Assembly: GCA_963765295.1 (NCBI GenBank)
Contig: CAVXVO010000007.1
Coordinates: 372,001 to 436,000, forward strand
DNA from: PALSA-612 sp963765295
Lineage (GTDB): Bacteria; Actinomycetota; Thermoleophilia; Gaiellales; Gaiellaceae
Direction: 5' to 3'
Length of the DNA: 64,000 bases
Shown piece after piece: positions 1-9,654 of this stretch. The position numbers were made by a program, and so were the translations under genes. The notes beneath the pieces were generated by a model. The model did no database searches, had not been told where the DNA came from, and saw only the letters and a program-made list of their open reading frames with translations. Every line of letters begins with the position of its first letter. Position 1 is the first letter of the stretch.

Positions 1-97
1 AGCCGAGGTGCAGCGTCCGGATCGCCTGCTCGTCGTCCGTGAGCACGATCTTCCCGCCCGTGATCGGAACGCGCTTCACGCAAACGAGAATCTTCAT
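1..97 (-). CDS. etfB: Electron transfer flavoprotein beta subunit, N-terminal fragment
   Basis: Only the first 32 codons lie inside the window; the gene runs off the left edge. The translation begins MKILVCVKRVP and continues through TDDEQAIRTLHLG, the usual opening of EtfB/FixA. EtfB pairs with EtfA to carry electrons from flavin dehydrogenases to the quinone pool. Its ATG overlaps the stop of the upstream flavin dehydrogenase gene as ATGA (94-97), so the two are probably translationally coupled, making this ETF the likely electron acceptor of that dehydrogenase. The family call rests on a short segment. Confidence 0.75.
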   Translation of the reverse strand, partial: MKILVCVKRVPITGGKIVLTDDEQAIRTLHLG

Positions 98-2691
98 GAC
101 CGGATCCGCGTGTTCTCGGGATCGAAGACCGGCGCCGAGCCGACGATGTCGACGGTCACGGGATACCGCTCGCCCAGGTACTCGACGAGCAGTGACTCGC
201 CCTCGTTCGCGTGCTCGGGCGGGAGGTAGGACATGAGGATGTGCTTGCCGATCGACGGGCCGGCCCCGGCGCTCGTCACGTGGGAGCGCCGCCCCTTCGC
301 GTCGGTGATCGGCGCGCCGTCGCGGGTCAGGACCGGCTCGCGGCCGAGCATGTACCGCTTCACGCCGGAGCTCGACGTGTGGTCGTCGACCGTCAGCGTG
401 CAGAGCGTCGCGGCGGGCTCGGCCTCGCGCTGCGCGACGTGCGCCTCCTTGCCGACGAAGTCTTGCTCCTTCACGCTGCCCCAGGCCATGCCGGCCTCGA
501 CCACGTCGTAGTCGTCGTCGAGCTCGAAGCCGAACGCGCGGTAGCACTTCTCCAGCCGGCCGGTCGTCCCGTAGACCCCGATCCCGGCCGGGACGATCCC
601 GTGCGGGGCGCCGGCCTCGGCGACCAGGTCCCAGAGGCGCGCGCCCTGCTCGATCGGGACGTAGAGCTCCCAGCCGAGGTCGCCCACGTAGGAGATGCGC
701 GACGCGAGCACGCGCAGCGGCCCGGCCTCGATCGTCTTGCAGGTCGCGAAAGGGAAGCCCTCGTGCGAGATGTCGTCGCGCGTCAGGCCCGCGAGGATGT
801 CGCGTGCGCGTGGGCCCCAGAGGCCGAGCGTGCACCACGCCGAGGTGAGGTCGGTGACCTGCGCCGAGCCGTCCCCGGGCAAGTGGTCGCGGAACCACTT
901 CATGTCCGCCATCCCGTGCGCGCCGCCCGTGACGACCCGGAACTGCTCGTCGTCGAGTCGCATGATCGTGAGGTCAGACCTGAAGCCGCCCGACTGCGAG
1001 AGCACGGGCGTGTAGACGACGCGGCCGAGCGCGACGTCCATCTGCCGCATCGCGACCCGTTGCACCGAGGCGAGCGCGCCCGGCCCGGTGACGTCGAACA
1101 CCACGAACGCGGTCAGATCGAACATCGCCGCGCGGTCGCGCATGGCCAGGTGCTCCGCATTGATGATCGGCGACCACCAGCGCGAGTCCCACTCGGCCTC
1201 GCGGCGGTTGACGCGGTCGCCGTACTCCTCGAGCAGCGGCTCGTTCGACTCGTACCAGTGCGGCCGCTCCCAGCCCGCGGTCTCGAAGAAGACGGCGCCG
1301 AGCGCGCGCTCGCGCTCGTAGAAGGGCGACAGGCGCACGTTTCGGTTCGACTCCCACTGCTCCGACGGGTGGACGATCCCGTACGTCTTGTTGAACCCCT
1401 CCGCGGCGCGCGCCTTGACGTGGGTCGCGGTCTTCTGGTGCTCGTAGAAGCGCGCGATGTCCGACGACTGGAGGTCGATCTCTGGCTCGCCGTGCACCAT
1501 CCACTCGGCGACGGACTTGCCGACGCCGGGGCCTTCCTTCACCCAGACGGCCGCGGCCGACCAGAGGCCCTTGACCTCGGGCGTCTCGCCGAGGAGCGGC
1601 AGCCCGTCGGGAGTCAGCGAGAGGATCCCGTTCACCGCGTACTTCACGCCGACGGTCTCGTCGCCGACGATCTCGGGCATCAGCTCGAGCGCCTGCTCCA
1701 TCTGCAGCGTGAAGTCGGCCTGCGTGAACGGGAACTCGGTCGGCGACAGCGCCGCCTCCTCGACGGAGGGAATCTCGTCCGGGTCGTGGAGGATCGGGCG
1801 GTGGGCGTACGAGCCGATCTCGAGCCCCGTTCCGTCCTGCCGCTCGTACATGTTCGTGTCCATGTCGCGGACGATCGGGAACTCGATCATCCCGGTCGCG
1901 CCCTCGAACCTCGGCACGGGGCCGACGTCGATCATCTGGTGCACGGCCGGCGTGAGCGGGATCGACGCCCCCGCCATCCGGGCGAGTCGCGGGCTCCAGC
2001 AGCCGCAGCAGATCACCACGTACTCGGCCTCGACGTCGCCGCGGGTCGTCCGCACGCGGCGCACGCAGCCGCTCTCGACGTCGATCCCGAGCACCTCGGT
2101 GTTCGCGGTCACCGTCAGCGCACCCAGCTCCTGCGCTCGCTCGCGCATGAGCGTGCCCGCGCGCAGCGAGTCGACGACGCCGACGGTCGGCGAGTAGAAG
2201 CCGCCGAGGATCACCGTCTCGTCCAGGAAGGGGACGAGCTGCTTCACCTCGGCCGGCGACACGATCGACACGGGCTCGACGCCCCACGACATCGCGGACG
2301 TGACGCGCCGGTGCAGCTCCTGGATGCGCTCCTCCGTCCGCGCGACCTCGAGGCCGCCGCTCTGCGTGAAGACGCCGAGCTCCTCGTACTGGCGCACGCT
2401 CTCGAGCGTCAGCTGCGTCATCTCCTTGGAGTGGTCGACCGGGTAGATGAAGTTCGACGCGTGGCCGGTCGAGCCGCCGGGGTTCGGGAGCGGGCCCTTG
2501 TCGAGGAGCACGAGGTCGCGCCAGCCGAGGCTCGCGAGCCAGTAGGCGAGGCTGTTGCCGACGATGCCGGCGCCGATCACGACCGCGCGCGCCGTCGAGG
2601 GCAGGGAACCGGCGGTCTCGGGCTGGTCTGGCAACGGCGTCCTTTCGCTCTCCGTCAGGGTCGAGGGTCGAGAGCGTATCGCGCTTGTCAT
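94..2691 (-). CDS. Dimethylglycine/sarcosine dehydrogenase-like flavoprotein with GcvT domain
   Basis: About 865 aa. An N-terminal FAD-binding DAO fold (GAGIVGNSLAYWLAS, residues 40-54) is followed by GSTGHASNF, whose His77 aligns with the covalent flavin-attachment His of dimethylglycine dehydrogenase and oxidase. The second half, from about residue 450, is a GcvT/aminomethyltransferase-like folate domain. Family members oxidatively demethylate dimethylglycine or sarcosine and pass the carbon to tetrahydrofolate as methylene-THF. Coupling to etfB favours a dehydrogenase over an oxygen-using oxidase. The start is uncertain: ATG at 2691 has a poor ribosome site, whereas an in-frame TTG at 2634 has AAGGA five bases upstream, gives 846 aa and leaves about 100 bp for promoters divergent from the betaine transporter. 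Substrate choice between dimethylglycine and sarcosine cannot be read from sequence. Confidence 0.88.
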   Translation of the reverse strand: MTSAIRSRPSTLTESERTPLPDQPETAGSLPSTARAVVIGAGIVGNSLAYWLASLGWRDLVLLDKGPLPNPGGSTGHASNFIYPVDHSKEMTQLTLESVRQYEELGVFTQSGGLEVARTEERIQELHRRVTSAMSWGVEPVSIVSPAEVKQLVPFLDETVILGGFYSPTVGVVDSLRAGTLMRERAQELGALTVTANTEVLGIDVESGCVRRVRTTRGDVEAEYVVICCGCWSPRLARMAGASIPLTPAVHQMIDVGPVPRFEGATGMIEFPIVRDMDTNMYERQDGTGLEIGSYAHRPILHDPDEIPSVEEAALSPTEFPFTQADFTLQMEQALELMPEIVGDETVGVKYAVNGILSLTPDGLPLLGETPEVKGLWSAAAVWVKEGPGVGKSVAEWMVHGEPEIDLQSSDIARFYEHQKTATHVKARAAEGFNKTYGIVHPSEQWESNRNVRLSPFYERERALGAVFFETAGWERPHWYESNEPLLEEYGDRVNRREAEWDSRWWSPIINAEHLAMRDRAAMFDLTAFVVFDVTGPGALASVQRVAMRQMDVALGRVVYTPVLSQSGGFRSDLTIMRLDDEQFRVVTGGAHGMADMKWFRDHLPGDGSAQVTDLTSAWCTLGLWGPRARDILAGLTRDDISHEGFPFATCKTIEAGPLRVLASRISYVGDLGWELYVPIEQGARLWDLVAEAGAPHGIVPAGIGVYGTTGRLEKCYRAFGFELDDDYDVVEAGMAWGSVKEQDFVGKEAHVAQREAEPAATLCTLTVDDHTSSSGVKRYMLGREPVLTRDGAPITDAKGRRSHVTSAGAGPSIGKHILMSYLPPEHANEGESLLVEYLGERYPVTVDIVGSAPVFDPENTRIRS

Positions 2692-2736
2692 CGCGGCTAC
2701 CCCGGGGTACGGTGCCCCTCTGACCAGGTGCTTCGC

Positions 2737-3822
2737 ATGACGGCGGCCGCGGTGACCGCCGGCGCGCCCGGGCCCGGCTCGAGCCAGACCGACGAGCACC
2801 GCCCGGTCCCGCTGATTCGCGCCGACGGCGTGTGGAAGGTCTTCGGCCCGAACGCGGAGCGGATCATCGGCAGCACGGACGCCGACCTCCCCAGGGGCGA
2901 GCTGCGCGAGAAGACGGGCTGCGTGGCGGCCGTCCGGGACGTGTCGCTCCATGTCTGGCCCGGCGAGGTGTTCGTCGTCATGGGCCTGTCCGGCTCGGGG
3001 AAGTCGACGCTCGTCCGCACGCTGATCCGGCTGATCGAGCCGACCGCGGGTGCGATCGAGATCACGGGCCGCGACGTGATGGCCGCCTCGTCGGCCGAGC
3101 TCCGCGAGCTCCGCCGCCACGACGTGTCGATGGTCTTCCAGCACTTCGGCCTGCTCGCGCACCGGCGCGTGATCGACAACGTCGCGTTCGGGCTCGAGGT
3201 GCAGGGCGTCCCGAAGGCGAAACGGCTCGAGCGGGCGGCCGAGATGCTTCGCCTCGTCGGGCTCGAGGACGCGGCCAACCAGTTCCCGGACCAGCTCTCG
3301 GGCGGCATGCAGCAGCGCGTCGGCGTCGCGCGTGCCTTCGCCGTCGACCCGAAGGTCATGCTGTACGACGAGCCGTTCAGCGCGCTCGACCCGCTGATCC
3401 GGCGCGACATGCAGGACGAGGTCTGCCGGCTCCAGGAGGAGACCGGCAAGACGATGATCTTCATCACGCACGACCTGCCCGAGGCGCTCCGGCTCGGCGA
3501 CCGGATCGCGATCATGCGCGACGGCCGCTTCGTCCAGGTCGGAACGCCGGAGGAGGTCGTCGGCTCGCCGGCGGACGAGTACGTCACCAACTTCGTGCGA
3601 GACATCCCGCGCAGCCACGTCCTGACGCTGCGCTGGATCATGCGTGCGCCGACGCCCGGGGAGGAGGACGGTCCCAGGCTCGACGTCGGCACGACGGTGC
3701 GTGACGCCGTGCCCGTGATCGCGGGCAACGAGCGGCCGGTCTGCGCCGTCGAGGGCGACAGGGTGGTCGGCGTCGTCGACAAGGATGCCGTCCTGCAGGC
3801 CATCGCCGGGGAGCAGGCGTAG
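2737..3822 (+). CDS. proV: Glycine betaine/proline ABC transporter ATP-binding protein
   Basis: 361 aa. The P-loop GLSGSGKST lies near residue 86, followed by the signature LSGGMQQRVGVARA, Walker B VMLYDEPFSALDP and the switch ITHD. The segment before the P-loop (VFGPNAERIIG...) is typical of the ProV/OpuAA branch rather than general amino-acid ATPases. The tail from about residue 320 resembles part of a CBS domain (VCAVEGDRVVGVVDKDAVL); ProV/OpuAA proteins use CBS domains for ionic-strength sensing, but this one is short. It powers betaine uptake with the permease and binding protein that follow, and is divergent from the demethylase gene. No frameshifts. Confidence 0.93.
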   Translation: MTAAAVTAGAPGPGSSQTDEHRPVPLIRADGVWKVFGPNAERIIGSTDADLPRGELREKTGCVAAVRDVSLHVWPGEVFVVMGLSGSGKSTLVRTLIRLIEPTAGAIEITGRDVMAASSAELRELRRHDVSMVFQHFGLLAHRRVIDNVAFGLEVQGVPKAKRLERAAEMLRLVGLEDAANQFPDQLSGGMQQRVGVARAFAVDPKVMLYDEPFSALDPLIRRDMQDEVCRLQEETGKTMIFITHDLPEALRLGDRIAIMRDGRFVQVGTPEEVVGSPADEYVTNFVRDIPRSHVLTLRWIMRAPTPGEEDGPRLDVGTTVRDAVPVIAGNERPVCAVEGDRVVGVVDKDAVLQAIAGEQA

Positions 3823-3899
3823 CAGGTGCTCCTCCCAGCAATGCATGTCGGCTTCTTGCCCGCGATCACGCGGCGCGCTGCCGCGTCCTCAGTCGTGCC

Positions 3900-3915
3900 C
3901 GTATTTGCCAATACG
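3900..3915. promoter_or_regulatory. Palindrome between proV and proW
   Basis: CGTATT-TGCC-AATACG is a perfect 6-bp inverted repeat with a 4-base centre, in the 167-bp gap between the ATPase and permease genes. It could be an operator or a small mRNA hairpin. An outer GTCGT/ACGAC pair flanks it loosely. No regulator is identified nearby. Confidence 0.3.
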
Positions 3916-3989
3916 ACCGCTCCCTGCATCCTTGCATCGCTTGGTGCTCGCGAACCAGAAACTCGACGGCATCACCGGAAGGAGCACTG

Positions 3990-5966
3990 ATGGCCGTCGC
4001 AGCCGAACGGGTCTCGCGCGTCGCGGTTCCCGCCGCCCGCCCCTGGTGGCGGAACCGTTTCGTCGCGGCGGGCCTGGTCGTCGTCGGGCTGGTGATCGCC
4101 TACGAGGCCTGGCCGGGCGGCTATCCGTGGCCGGCGGCGCTCGAGTGGAAGTCGCTGCCGTCCGAGCTCAACAACTTCCAGAGCTGGCTCTCCGACCAGC
4201 AGAGCGCGGCGAATCCGAGCGTGATCTTCACGATCCTGAACGGGATCTCGACCGGCCTCGGCGACTACGTCTCGGCGCTGTCGTCGCTGTTCCACGACCT
4301 GACCTGGGTCGGCACGCTCGCTCTCGGCGTGCTCGTCTCGCTCCGCTTCGGAGGCGTCCGCGCCGCGCTGTGGGTGCTCGCAGCGTTCCTGTCCTTCGCC
4401 GTCATGGGGCTCTGGGAGCCGGCGGTGCAGACGTTCTCCCTCGTCTTCGCCGCCGTCACCCTGTCGCTCGCGGTCGGCATCCCGCTCGGGATCGTCGCCG
4501 GCCGCTCGGACCGGTTTCTCCGCTCGATCACGCCGCTGCTCGACGCGATGCAGATCGTCCCGGCGTTCGCCTACCTGATGCCGATCGTGATCCTGTTCTC
4601 GGTCGGCCCGGGGGCGGCGGTCATAACGACGATGATCTACTCGGTTCCCGTGGCGATCCGGATCACTGCGCTCGGGATCCGCGGCGTGCCGGGAAACACG
4701 GTCGAGGCCGCAGCCGCGATGGGCTCGACCCGCCGGCAGATGCTGACGAAGGTGCAGCTCCCGCTCGCCCGCAAGATGCTGCTCCTGTCCGTCAACCAGA
4801 CGATCCTGTTCGCGCTGTCGATGGTCGTGATCGCGAGCCTGATCAACACGGATCCCGGGCTCGGCGGTCTGGTCACGGGCGGCCTGAACACGAACCCGGC
4901 GGTCGCGATCCTCGCCGGCGCCGCGATCGTGATCATGGCGATCTCGATCGACCGTTCGACCGAGGCGATGGCGGAGCGGACCGACCCGGTGCGGGCACAC
5001 GTCACCGACGCGAAGCGGCGACGCCTGCGGCTCGAGACCGCCGCGACCGCCCTCGCGATCGGCCTCTCGGTCGGGATCGCCTACGCGCTCGACGCCGGCT
5101 CTGCGTACGTCAACGTCGGCAACGCGCCCGCCTGGATCGAGTCGAAGATCCAGAGCGTGCTCAACTACATCGAAGACCCGTCGACCTTCATCTTCACCGT
5201 CACGAGCTGGATCGGGAACCACCTGGTCGAGTACGGCTGCAGCCGCTGCTGAACTTCTTCACCCAGACGCCGACGCCGCTCATGCTCGCGGGCCTGACGC
5301 TGATCGCATTCCTGATCTCGGGCCTGCGGCCGGCGGTGACGACCTTCGCGATGCTCTGCGTGATCGGCGTCGTCGGCGAGTGGGACAACGGGATGAACAC
5401 GGCCTCGCAGGTCGTCGTCGCGCTCGTCCTGACGATGCTCGTCGCCTTCCCGATCGGCGTCTGGGTGGCCGAGAGCAAGCGGGCGGAGAAGGCGCGTTCG
5501 GCCGGTGCTCGACGTCCTGCAGACGCTGCCGCAGCTCGTCTACCTGATCCCGTTCGTCTACCTGTTCCCGGTCTCGTCGTGCCGGGGATCATCGCTGCCG
5601 TGCTCTACGCGGCCCCGGTCGTGATCCGGCTCGTGTCGGCCGGCGTCCGGACGTGCCGTCGAACACGGTCGAGGCGGCCAGTCGTTCGGGGCGACGCGCG
5701 GACAGGTGCTGATGAAGGTGAAGATCCCGCTCGCGCGCGACGCGATCATGCTCGGCGTGAACCAGGGCATCATCATGGTGCTGGCCGTCGTCGTCATCGG
5801 CGGCCTCGTCGGATCGGGCGGGCTCGGCTACGAGGTCGCGTACGGATTGCAGCAGGGCCAGTTCGGGCCGGGCGTCGTGGCGTCGATCGCCATCCTCGCG
5901 CTCGGCATCGCGCTCGACCGCGTCACCCGGGGGAACAGGCAGGCGCGTTTGGAGGGAAGTCGTTGA
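3990..5966 (+). CDS. proW: Glycine betaine ABC transporter permease, two fused ProW domains (frameshifted)
   Basis: The start ATG follows a strong GGAAGGAG site. The first frame (3990 to about 5225) encodes a complete BPD_transp_1 domain with the EAA-type loop NTVEAAAAMGSTRRQML and several membrane helices. The protein then continues in other frames: LMLAGLTLIAFLISGL from about 5280 and a second permease domain ending at 5966 with VKIPLARDAIMLGVNQG. Single-base indels near 5230, 5497, 5575 and 5650-5680 break the frame. Because both halves are conserved, I treat this as one gene of about 658 codons with sequence errors. Tandem permease domains in one chain are unusual for E. coli ProW but occur in actinobacterial and Gram-positive betaine systems. 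Confidence 0.8.
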
Positions 5967-5989
5967 CGGAAACAACGGAGGAGGGCTGT

Positions 5990-6964
5990 ATGTCGAAGGA
6001 GATGTCGCGGCGGAGCCGGTTGCTCCTGCCGCTGCTCGCGCTGGCGCTGGCGGCGATTGCGTTCGCGGGCGTCAGCAGCGCGACGGCCGGCGGCAAGTCG
6101 TGCGGCACCGTCACGCTGAACGAGCAGGCGTGGTCGGGCTCGACGGCCAACACGTACGTCGCCAAGTACGTGCTCGAGCACAACCTCGGCTGCAAGGTGA
6201 ACATCACGCAGATCGCCGAGGTGCCCGTGTACCAGGCAATGGCGGACGGCAAGACCGACGCCGTGCTCGAGGACTGGGGTCACGTCACCCAGCAGAAGCA
6301 GTACGTGCGAAGCAGAAGACGGTCGTCGCCGAAGGTCCGAACGGCGTCATCGGCGTGATCGGCTGGTACATCCCCGACTACCTGATGAAGCAGTACCCGC
6401 AGTTCAAGACCTGGAAGGGGCTGAAGGGCAAGGAGACGATCTTCAAGAGCCCCGAGTCCGGCTCGCAGGGGATGTTCCTCGGCGGCGATCCCTCGTACCA
6501 GCAGAAGGACCGCACGCTGATCAAGGCGCTCGGGCTCAACCTCAAGTTCGTCAGCGTCGGCGCCGAGGCGGCACAGGTCGCCCGCTGGACGCAGCTCTAC
6601 AAGCAGCACAAGCCGGTGCTCTTCTACTGGTACGACCCGCAGTACCTGAACGCGACCTACAAGCTCGACCAGGTGCAAGCTCCCGCCGCGCTTCGCGGGC
6701 TGCCAGGACGACGAGTCGAAGGGCGGCGACCCGAAGAAGTACGCGTGCGCGTACCCGACCTACGTCCTGCAGAAGTTCTTCAGCAAGAAGTTCGCGACGA
6801 GCGGCTCGCCCGCGGTGAAGTTCCTGAAGAAGTGGAAGTGGACGAACGCCGACCAGAACGTGGTCGCGGGCCTGATCGCCGGGCAAGCACATGGCACCCG
6901 ACAAGGCGGCCGAGAAGTGGGTGAAGGCCAACCAGGCAAGACGGTCAAGGCCTGGACGTCCTGA
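5990..6964 (+). CDS. proX: Glycine betaine substrate-binding protein (frameshifted)
   Basis: A strong GGAGGAGG site precedes ATG 5990. Residues 1-35 form a secretion signal (RRSRLLLPLLALALAAIAF). The body shows the OpuAC/ProX pattern: VTLNEQAWSGSTANTYVAKY, then QAMADGKTDAVLEDWGH, VIGWYIPDYLMKQYP and FKSPESGSQGMFLGGDPSY. Tryptophans and tyrosines typical of the aromatic betaine-binding cage occur, but I cannot assign them individually. Frameshifts near 6305, 6680, 6885 and 6940 interrupt the frame; the C-terminus KTVKAWTS ends at 6964. It is the third gene of the importer and converges on the methyltransferase gene with a 20-bp overlap. Confidence 0.82.
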
Positions 6965-7886
6965 GCCTAGACTGGCCGTCAGGGCGTCGGGGCTGTCGGC
7001 TCCGGCGCCCCTGTACCCAGGCGCGGTGCGCGATCGCGGCCACGTGCTCGGGCGTCGAGCCGCAGCAGCCGCCGACGATCCGCGCGCCCTGCTCGACGTA
7101 GCGCGCGGACGTGGGCCGCGAGCGTGGTCGGGCCGGCCTCGTAGACGATCTCGTCGCCGACGATCTTCGGCACGCCCGCGTTCGGCTTGACCCAGACCGG
7201 CACGTCGCCGGCGAGGTCGAGCAGCTCGGCGGCGACGACGTCCGCATCCGCGAGCGACTTGCCGCAGTTGGCGCCGATCGCTGCGACGCCGAGCGGGAGG
7301 ATCGCCTCGGCCACGTGCGTCGGCGAGAGCCCCATCATCGTGCGCGTGCCCTGGTCGAAGCTGAACGAGACGACGAGCGGCAGGTCGCTCGCGCGGCGCA
7401 CGCCTTCGACGGCGGCGAGCGCCTCGTCGAGCGCGAAGAACGTCTCGAGCACGAGCAGGTCGACGCCGCCGTCTGCGAGGGCTCCTGCCTGCGCCTCGTA
7501 GTTCTCGATGCACTCGGCGCGGGTGAGCGGCCCGAGCGGCTCGAACAGGTGGCCGGTCGGGCCGAGCGAGCCGGCGACGAGCGACGCGGTCGCCGGCGGC
7601 CTCGCGCGCGAGCTCGACGGCGCGCACGTTCACGTCGTCGGACGCGTCCGACGAGCGGCGTGTGCTGGAGGCGAAGCGGCGTCGCACCGAAGGTGTCCGT
7701 GAGGATCAGGTCGGAGCCGGCCTCGACGAACGCCCGGTGCACCTCGACGACGCGCTCCGGCGACTGGAACAGCCACTCCTCGGGCGCGGTGCCGATCTCG
7801 AGCCCGAGCGCCTGGTAGTTCGTGCCCGTGGCGCCGTCGGCCACCAGGACCCGGCGCTCTTCGAGGAGGTCGGCGAAGCGGCTCAC
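6945..7886 (-). CDS. Betaine-homocysteine S-methyltransferase-like protein (frameshifted)
   Basis: It begins MSRFADLLEERRVLVADGATGTNY, the opening of the homocysteine S-methyltransferase barrel, and continues LILTDTFGATPLRLQHT, VSFSFDQGTRTMMGLSP, IGANCGKS and RIVGGCCGSTPEH. The Cys in GANC and the Cys pair in GGCC are the three zinc ligands of this family. FDQGTRTMMGL resembles the rhizobial-type betaine-homocysteine methyltransferase, and the neighbouring betaine importer and dimethylglycine dehydrogenase support betaine as methyl donor, yielding methionine and dimethylglycine. Plain homocysteine methyltransferase with another donor remains possible. Indels near 7100, 7600 and 7650 split the frame and the exact C-terminus is uncertain. 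ATGA overlap with the upstream gene (7883-7886). Confidence 0.8.
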
Positions 7887-9003
7887 GGCGCCGAGAAGAG
7901 CGGCTCGCCGAGCCGTTCGAGGTCGACGTCGACGCCGAGGCCGGGCCGGTCGGCGGCGGCCGACCCCGCCCTCGGAGCGCGGCTCGTAGCCCGGCGACGT
8001 GCTCGTTCGTCCAGTCGTTCATGAACGAGACGGTGAACAGCGCGTCCGGCCGGCGTGCTCGCCGGCGAGGTGCGCGACGGCCGCGTGACGATGTCGCCGC
8101 CCCACGTGTCCTCGATCGTCAGGCGCAGCCCGAGCGCCTCCGCGAGGTCGCGCATCAGCTTCGCCTTCGTCAGCCCGCCGACCTTGCGAGATCTTCAGGT
8201 TGATCGCCTCCATCGCCTTCGCCTCGTAGGCGCGCAGCAGCGACTGGACGTCCGTGATCGCACTCGTCGAGCACCATCGGCAGCGTCGTGCGCTGGCGGA
8301 CGATCAGGCACTCCTCGAGCGTCGGGCACGGCTGCTCGAAGAACGACCGCGGTCGAGCCCGTCGAGCGCGCGGGCGACGACGACCGCGTCCTGCAGCCGC
8401 CAGCCGCCGTTCGCGTCGCGACGATCACGATGTCCTCGTCGCCCGGTCGCCTCGACGACGCTGCGCGCGCGCGCGGCGTCCTCGTAGCGGGTCGGCGCCG
8501 AGCTTCAGCTGGAAGCGGTGGATGCCCTCCGACGCGGCGCGCGCGCGACGTACGTCGGCCATCTCCTCCGCCGGCCCGAGCGGCACCGCGACGTAGAGCG
8601 GGAAGTCTCCTGCCGCCGGCCGCCGAGCAGCGTCGCACACCGGCAGGCCGGCGGCCTTGCCGAGCACGTCCCAGCAGGCGACGTCGATCGCGCTCTTCGC
8701 GTAGCCGTGGCCGCAGCAGCGCGCGTCCATCGCCTCGTTGACGGCGGCGAGGTTGCGCGGGTCGAGCGCCGACGACGCGCCGGCGCGAGCTCGCGCAGCG
8801 CCGCCCGCGCGCCCTCGCCGTGCGCCGGCAGGTACGCCGGCCCGAGCGGGCAGACCTCGCCGAAGCCCTCGATGCCGTCGTCGGTCGTGACGCGCACGAC
8901 GGTGCTCGGCAGCACGTCGATCACGCGCCCGCCGGACATCACGTAGCTCGCCGTGCACGTAGGTCAGGTCGTAGCCGTAGACGTCGACCCCGTCGATCTT
9001 CAT
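7883..9003 (-). CDS. Enolase-superfamily enzyme resembling cis-3-hydroxy-L-proline dehydratase (frameshifted)
   Basis: About 370 aa. Pieces in three frames assemble into one mandelate racemase/muconate lactonizing enzyme: MKIDGVDVYGYDLTYVHG, then FGEVCPLGPAYLPAHGEG, GYAKSAIDVACWDVLGKAAG, FQLKLGADP, AMEAINLKIS, and LRLTIEDTWGGDIVT. The PLGPAYLPA and LKIS...EDTWGGDI signatures are what I know from cis-3-hydroxyproline dehydratases; the superfamily also includes hydroxyproline-betaine epimerases. Indels occur near 8940, 8780, 8500, 8420, 8340, 8270, 8190, 8060 and 7970. Start ATG 9003 overlaps the upstream HAD stop (ATGA 9000-9003) and its stop overlaps the methyltransferase start, so three genes are coupled. 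Substrate is inferred from motifs only. Confidence 0.72.
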
Positions 9004-9644
9004 GCGAGCACCCGCTCGATCAGCGCGGCGTCGATCGCGGGCACGATCTCGTCCGCTGCCTCCAGCCGGTGCGGGTCGAGCGTCCCGAGCACGGCCAGAC
9101 AGCGGTAGCCGGCGGCCTTCGCCGATGCGACGCCGGCCTCCGTGTCCTCGAATGCGACCGCCTCGCCGGGGCCGACCGTGCCGACCCCGAGCAGCTCGAG
9201 CGCGCGGAGGTAGCCCTCCGGATGCGGCTTGCCGTCGACGACGTCGTCCGAGGTCACGATCGCGGCGATCGAGTCCGTCAGGCCGGACGCTGCGAGCACG
9301 GGCTCGACCTCGGCCCGCGCGGCGCCCGTGACGACGGCGACCGGCACCCGCGACGCGGCGAGGCGCACCGCGGCGCGGACGCTCTCCGGCACCGTCGAGC
9401 CGTCGGAGACGGCGGCGCGATACCGGCTGACGCGCTCGGCGATCACCTGGTCGACGTCCGGATGGTCGGCCCCGAGCCAGGTGCGGACGACCTCGGGGTC
9501 GGACAGCCCCGCTAGCCGGTCGAAGTACTCCTGCGCCGACATCGGCTTGCCGTGCTCGGCGAAGAGCTCGACGAAGATCTCGCACAGGATCGGCTCGTCG
9601 TGCGAGAGCGTGCCGTTGAAGTCGAAGGCGACGGCTCGAACCAC
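9000..9644 (-). CDS. HAD-family hydrolase (phosphatase/phosphoglucomutase-like)
   Basis: 214 aa from GTG 9644, free of frameshifts. Motif I is FDFNGTL, with nucleophile Asp10; motif II is AVVTGA, Lys is in VVDGKPHPEGY and motif IV is AFEDTEAG. A cap domain lies between motifs I and II (about residues 18-85), as in the beta-phosphoglucomutase/phosphoglycolate phosphatase group. The second Asp of the usual DxD is Asn here (D-F-N), which should affect general acid/base catalysis, although actinobacterial relatives with DFNGTL are familiar. It sits 10 bp after the transporter gene and overlaps the enolase-family gene. Substrate unknown. Confidence 0.85.
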   Translation of the reverse strand: MVRAVAFDFNGTLSHDEPILCEIFVELFAEHGKPMSAQEYFDRLAGLSDPEVVRTWLGADHPDVDQVIAERVSRYRAAVSDGSTVPESVRAAVRLAASRVPVAVVTGAARAEVEPVLAASGLTDSIAAIVTSDDVVDGKPHPEGYLRALELLGVGTVGPGEAVAFEDTEAGVASAKAAGYRCLAVLGTLDPHRLEAADEIVPAIDAALIERVLA

Positions 9645-9654
9645 GCGGGCGAGT

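Noticed and set aside
211..2730. Long plus-strand open frame opposite the dehydrogenase
   Set aside because: Composition (runs of R, D, V, H) is that of an antisense shadow in GC-rich DNA; the minus strand carries the recognised domains.
2692..3846. Extension of the flavin dehydrogenase frame far upstream on the minus strand
   Set aside because: The extension is antisense to the clearly coding betaine ATPase, is Arg/Asp-rich shadow sequence and has no family motifs.
5225..6945. Programmed frameshifting or gene splitting in the betaine permease and binding protein
   Set aside because: Many unrelated shifts in both directions without slippery sequences or pseudoknots, and similar shifts in neighbouring genes, fit assembly errors.
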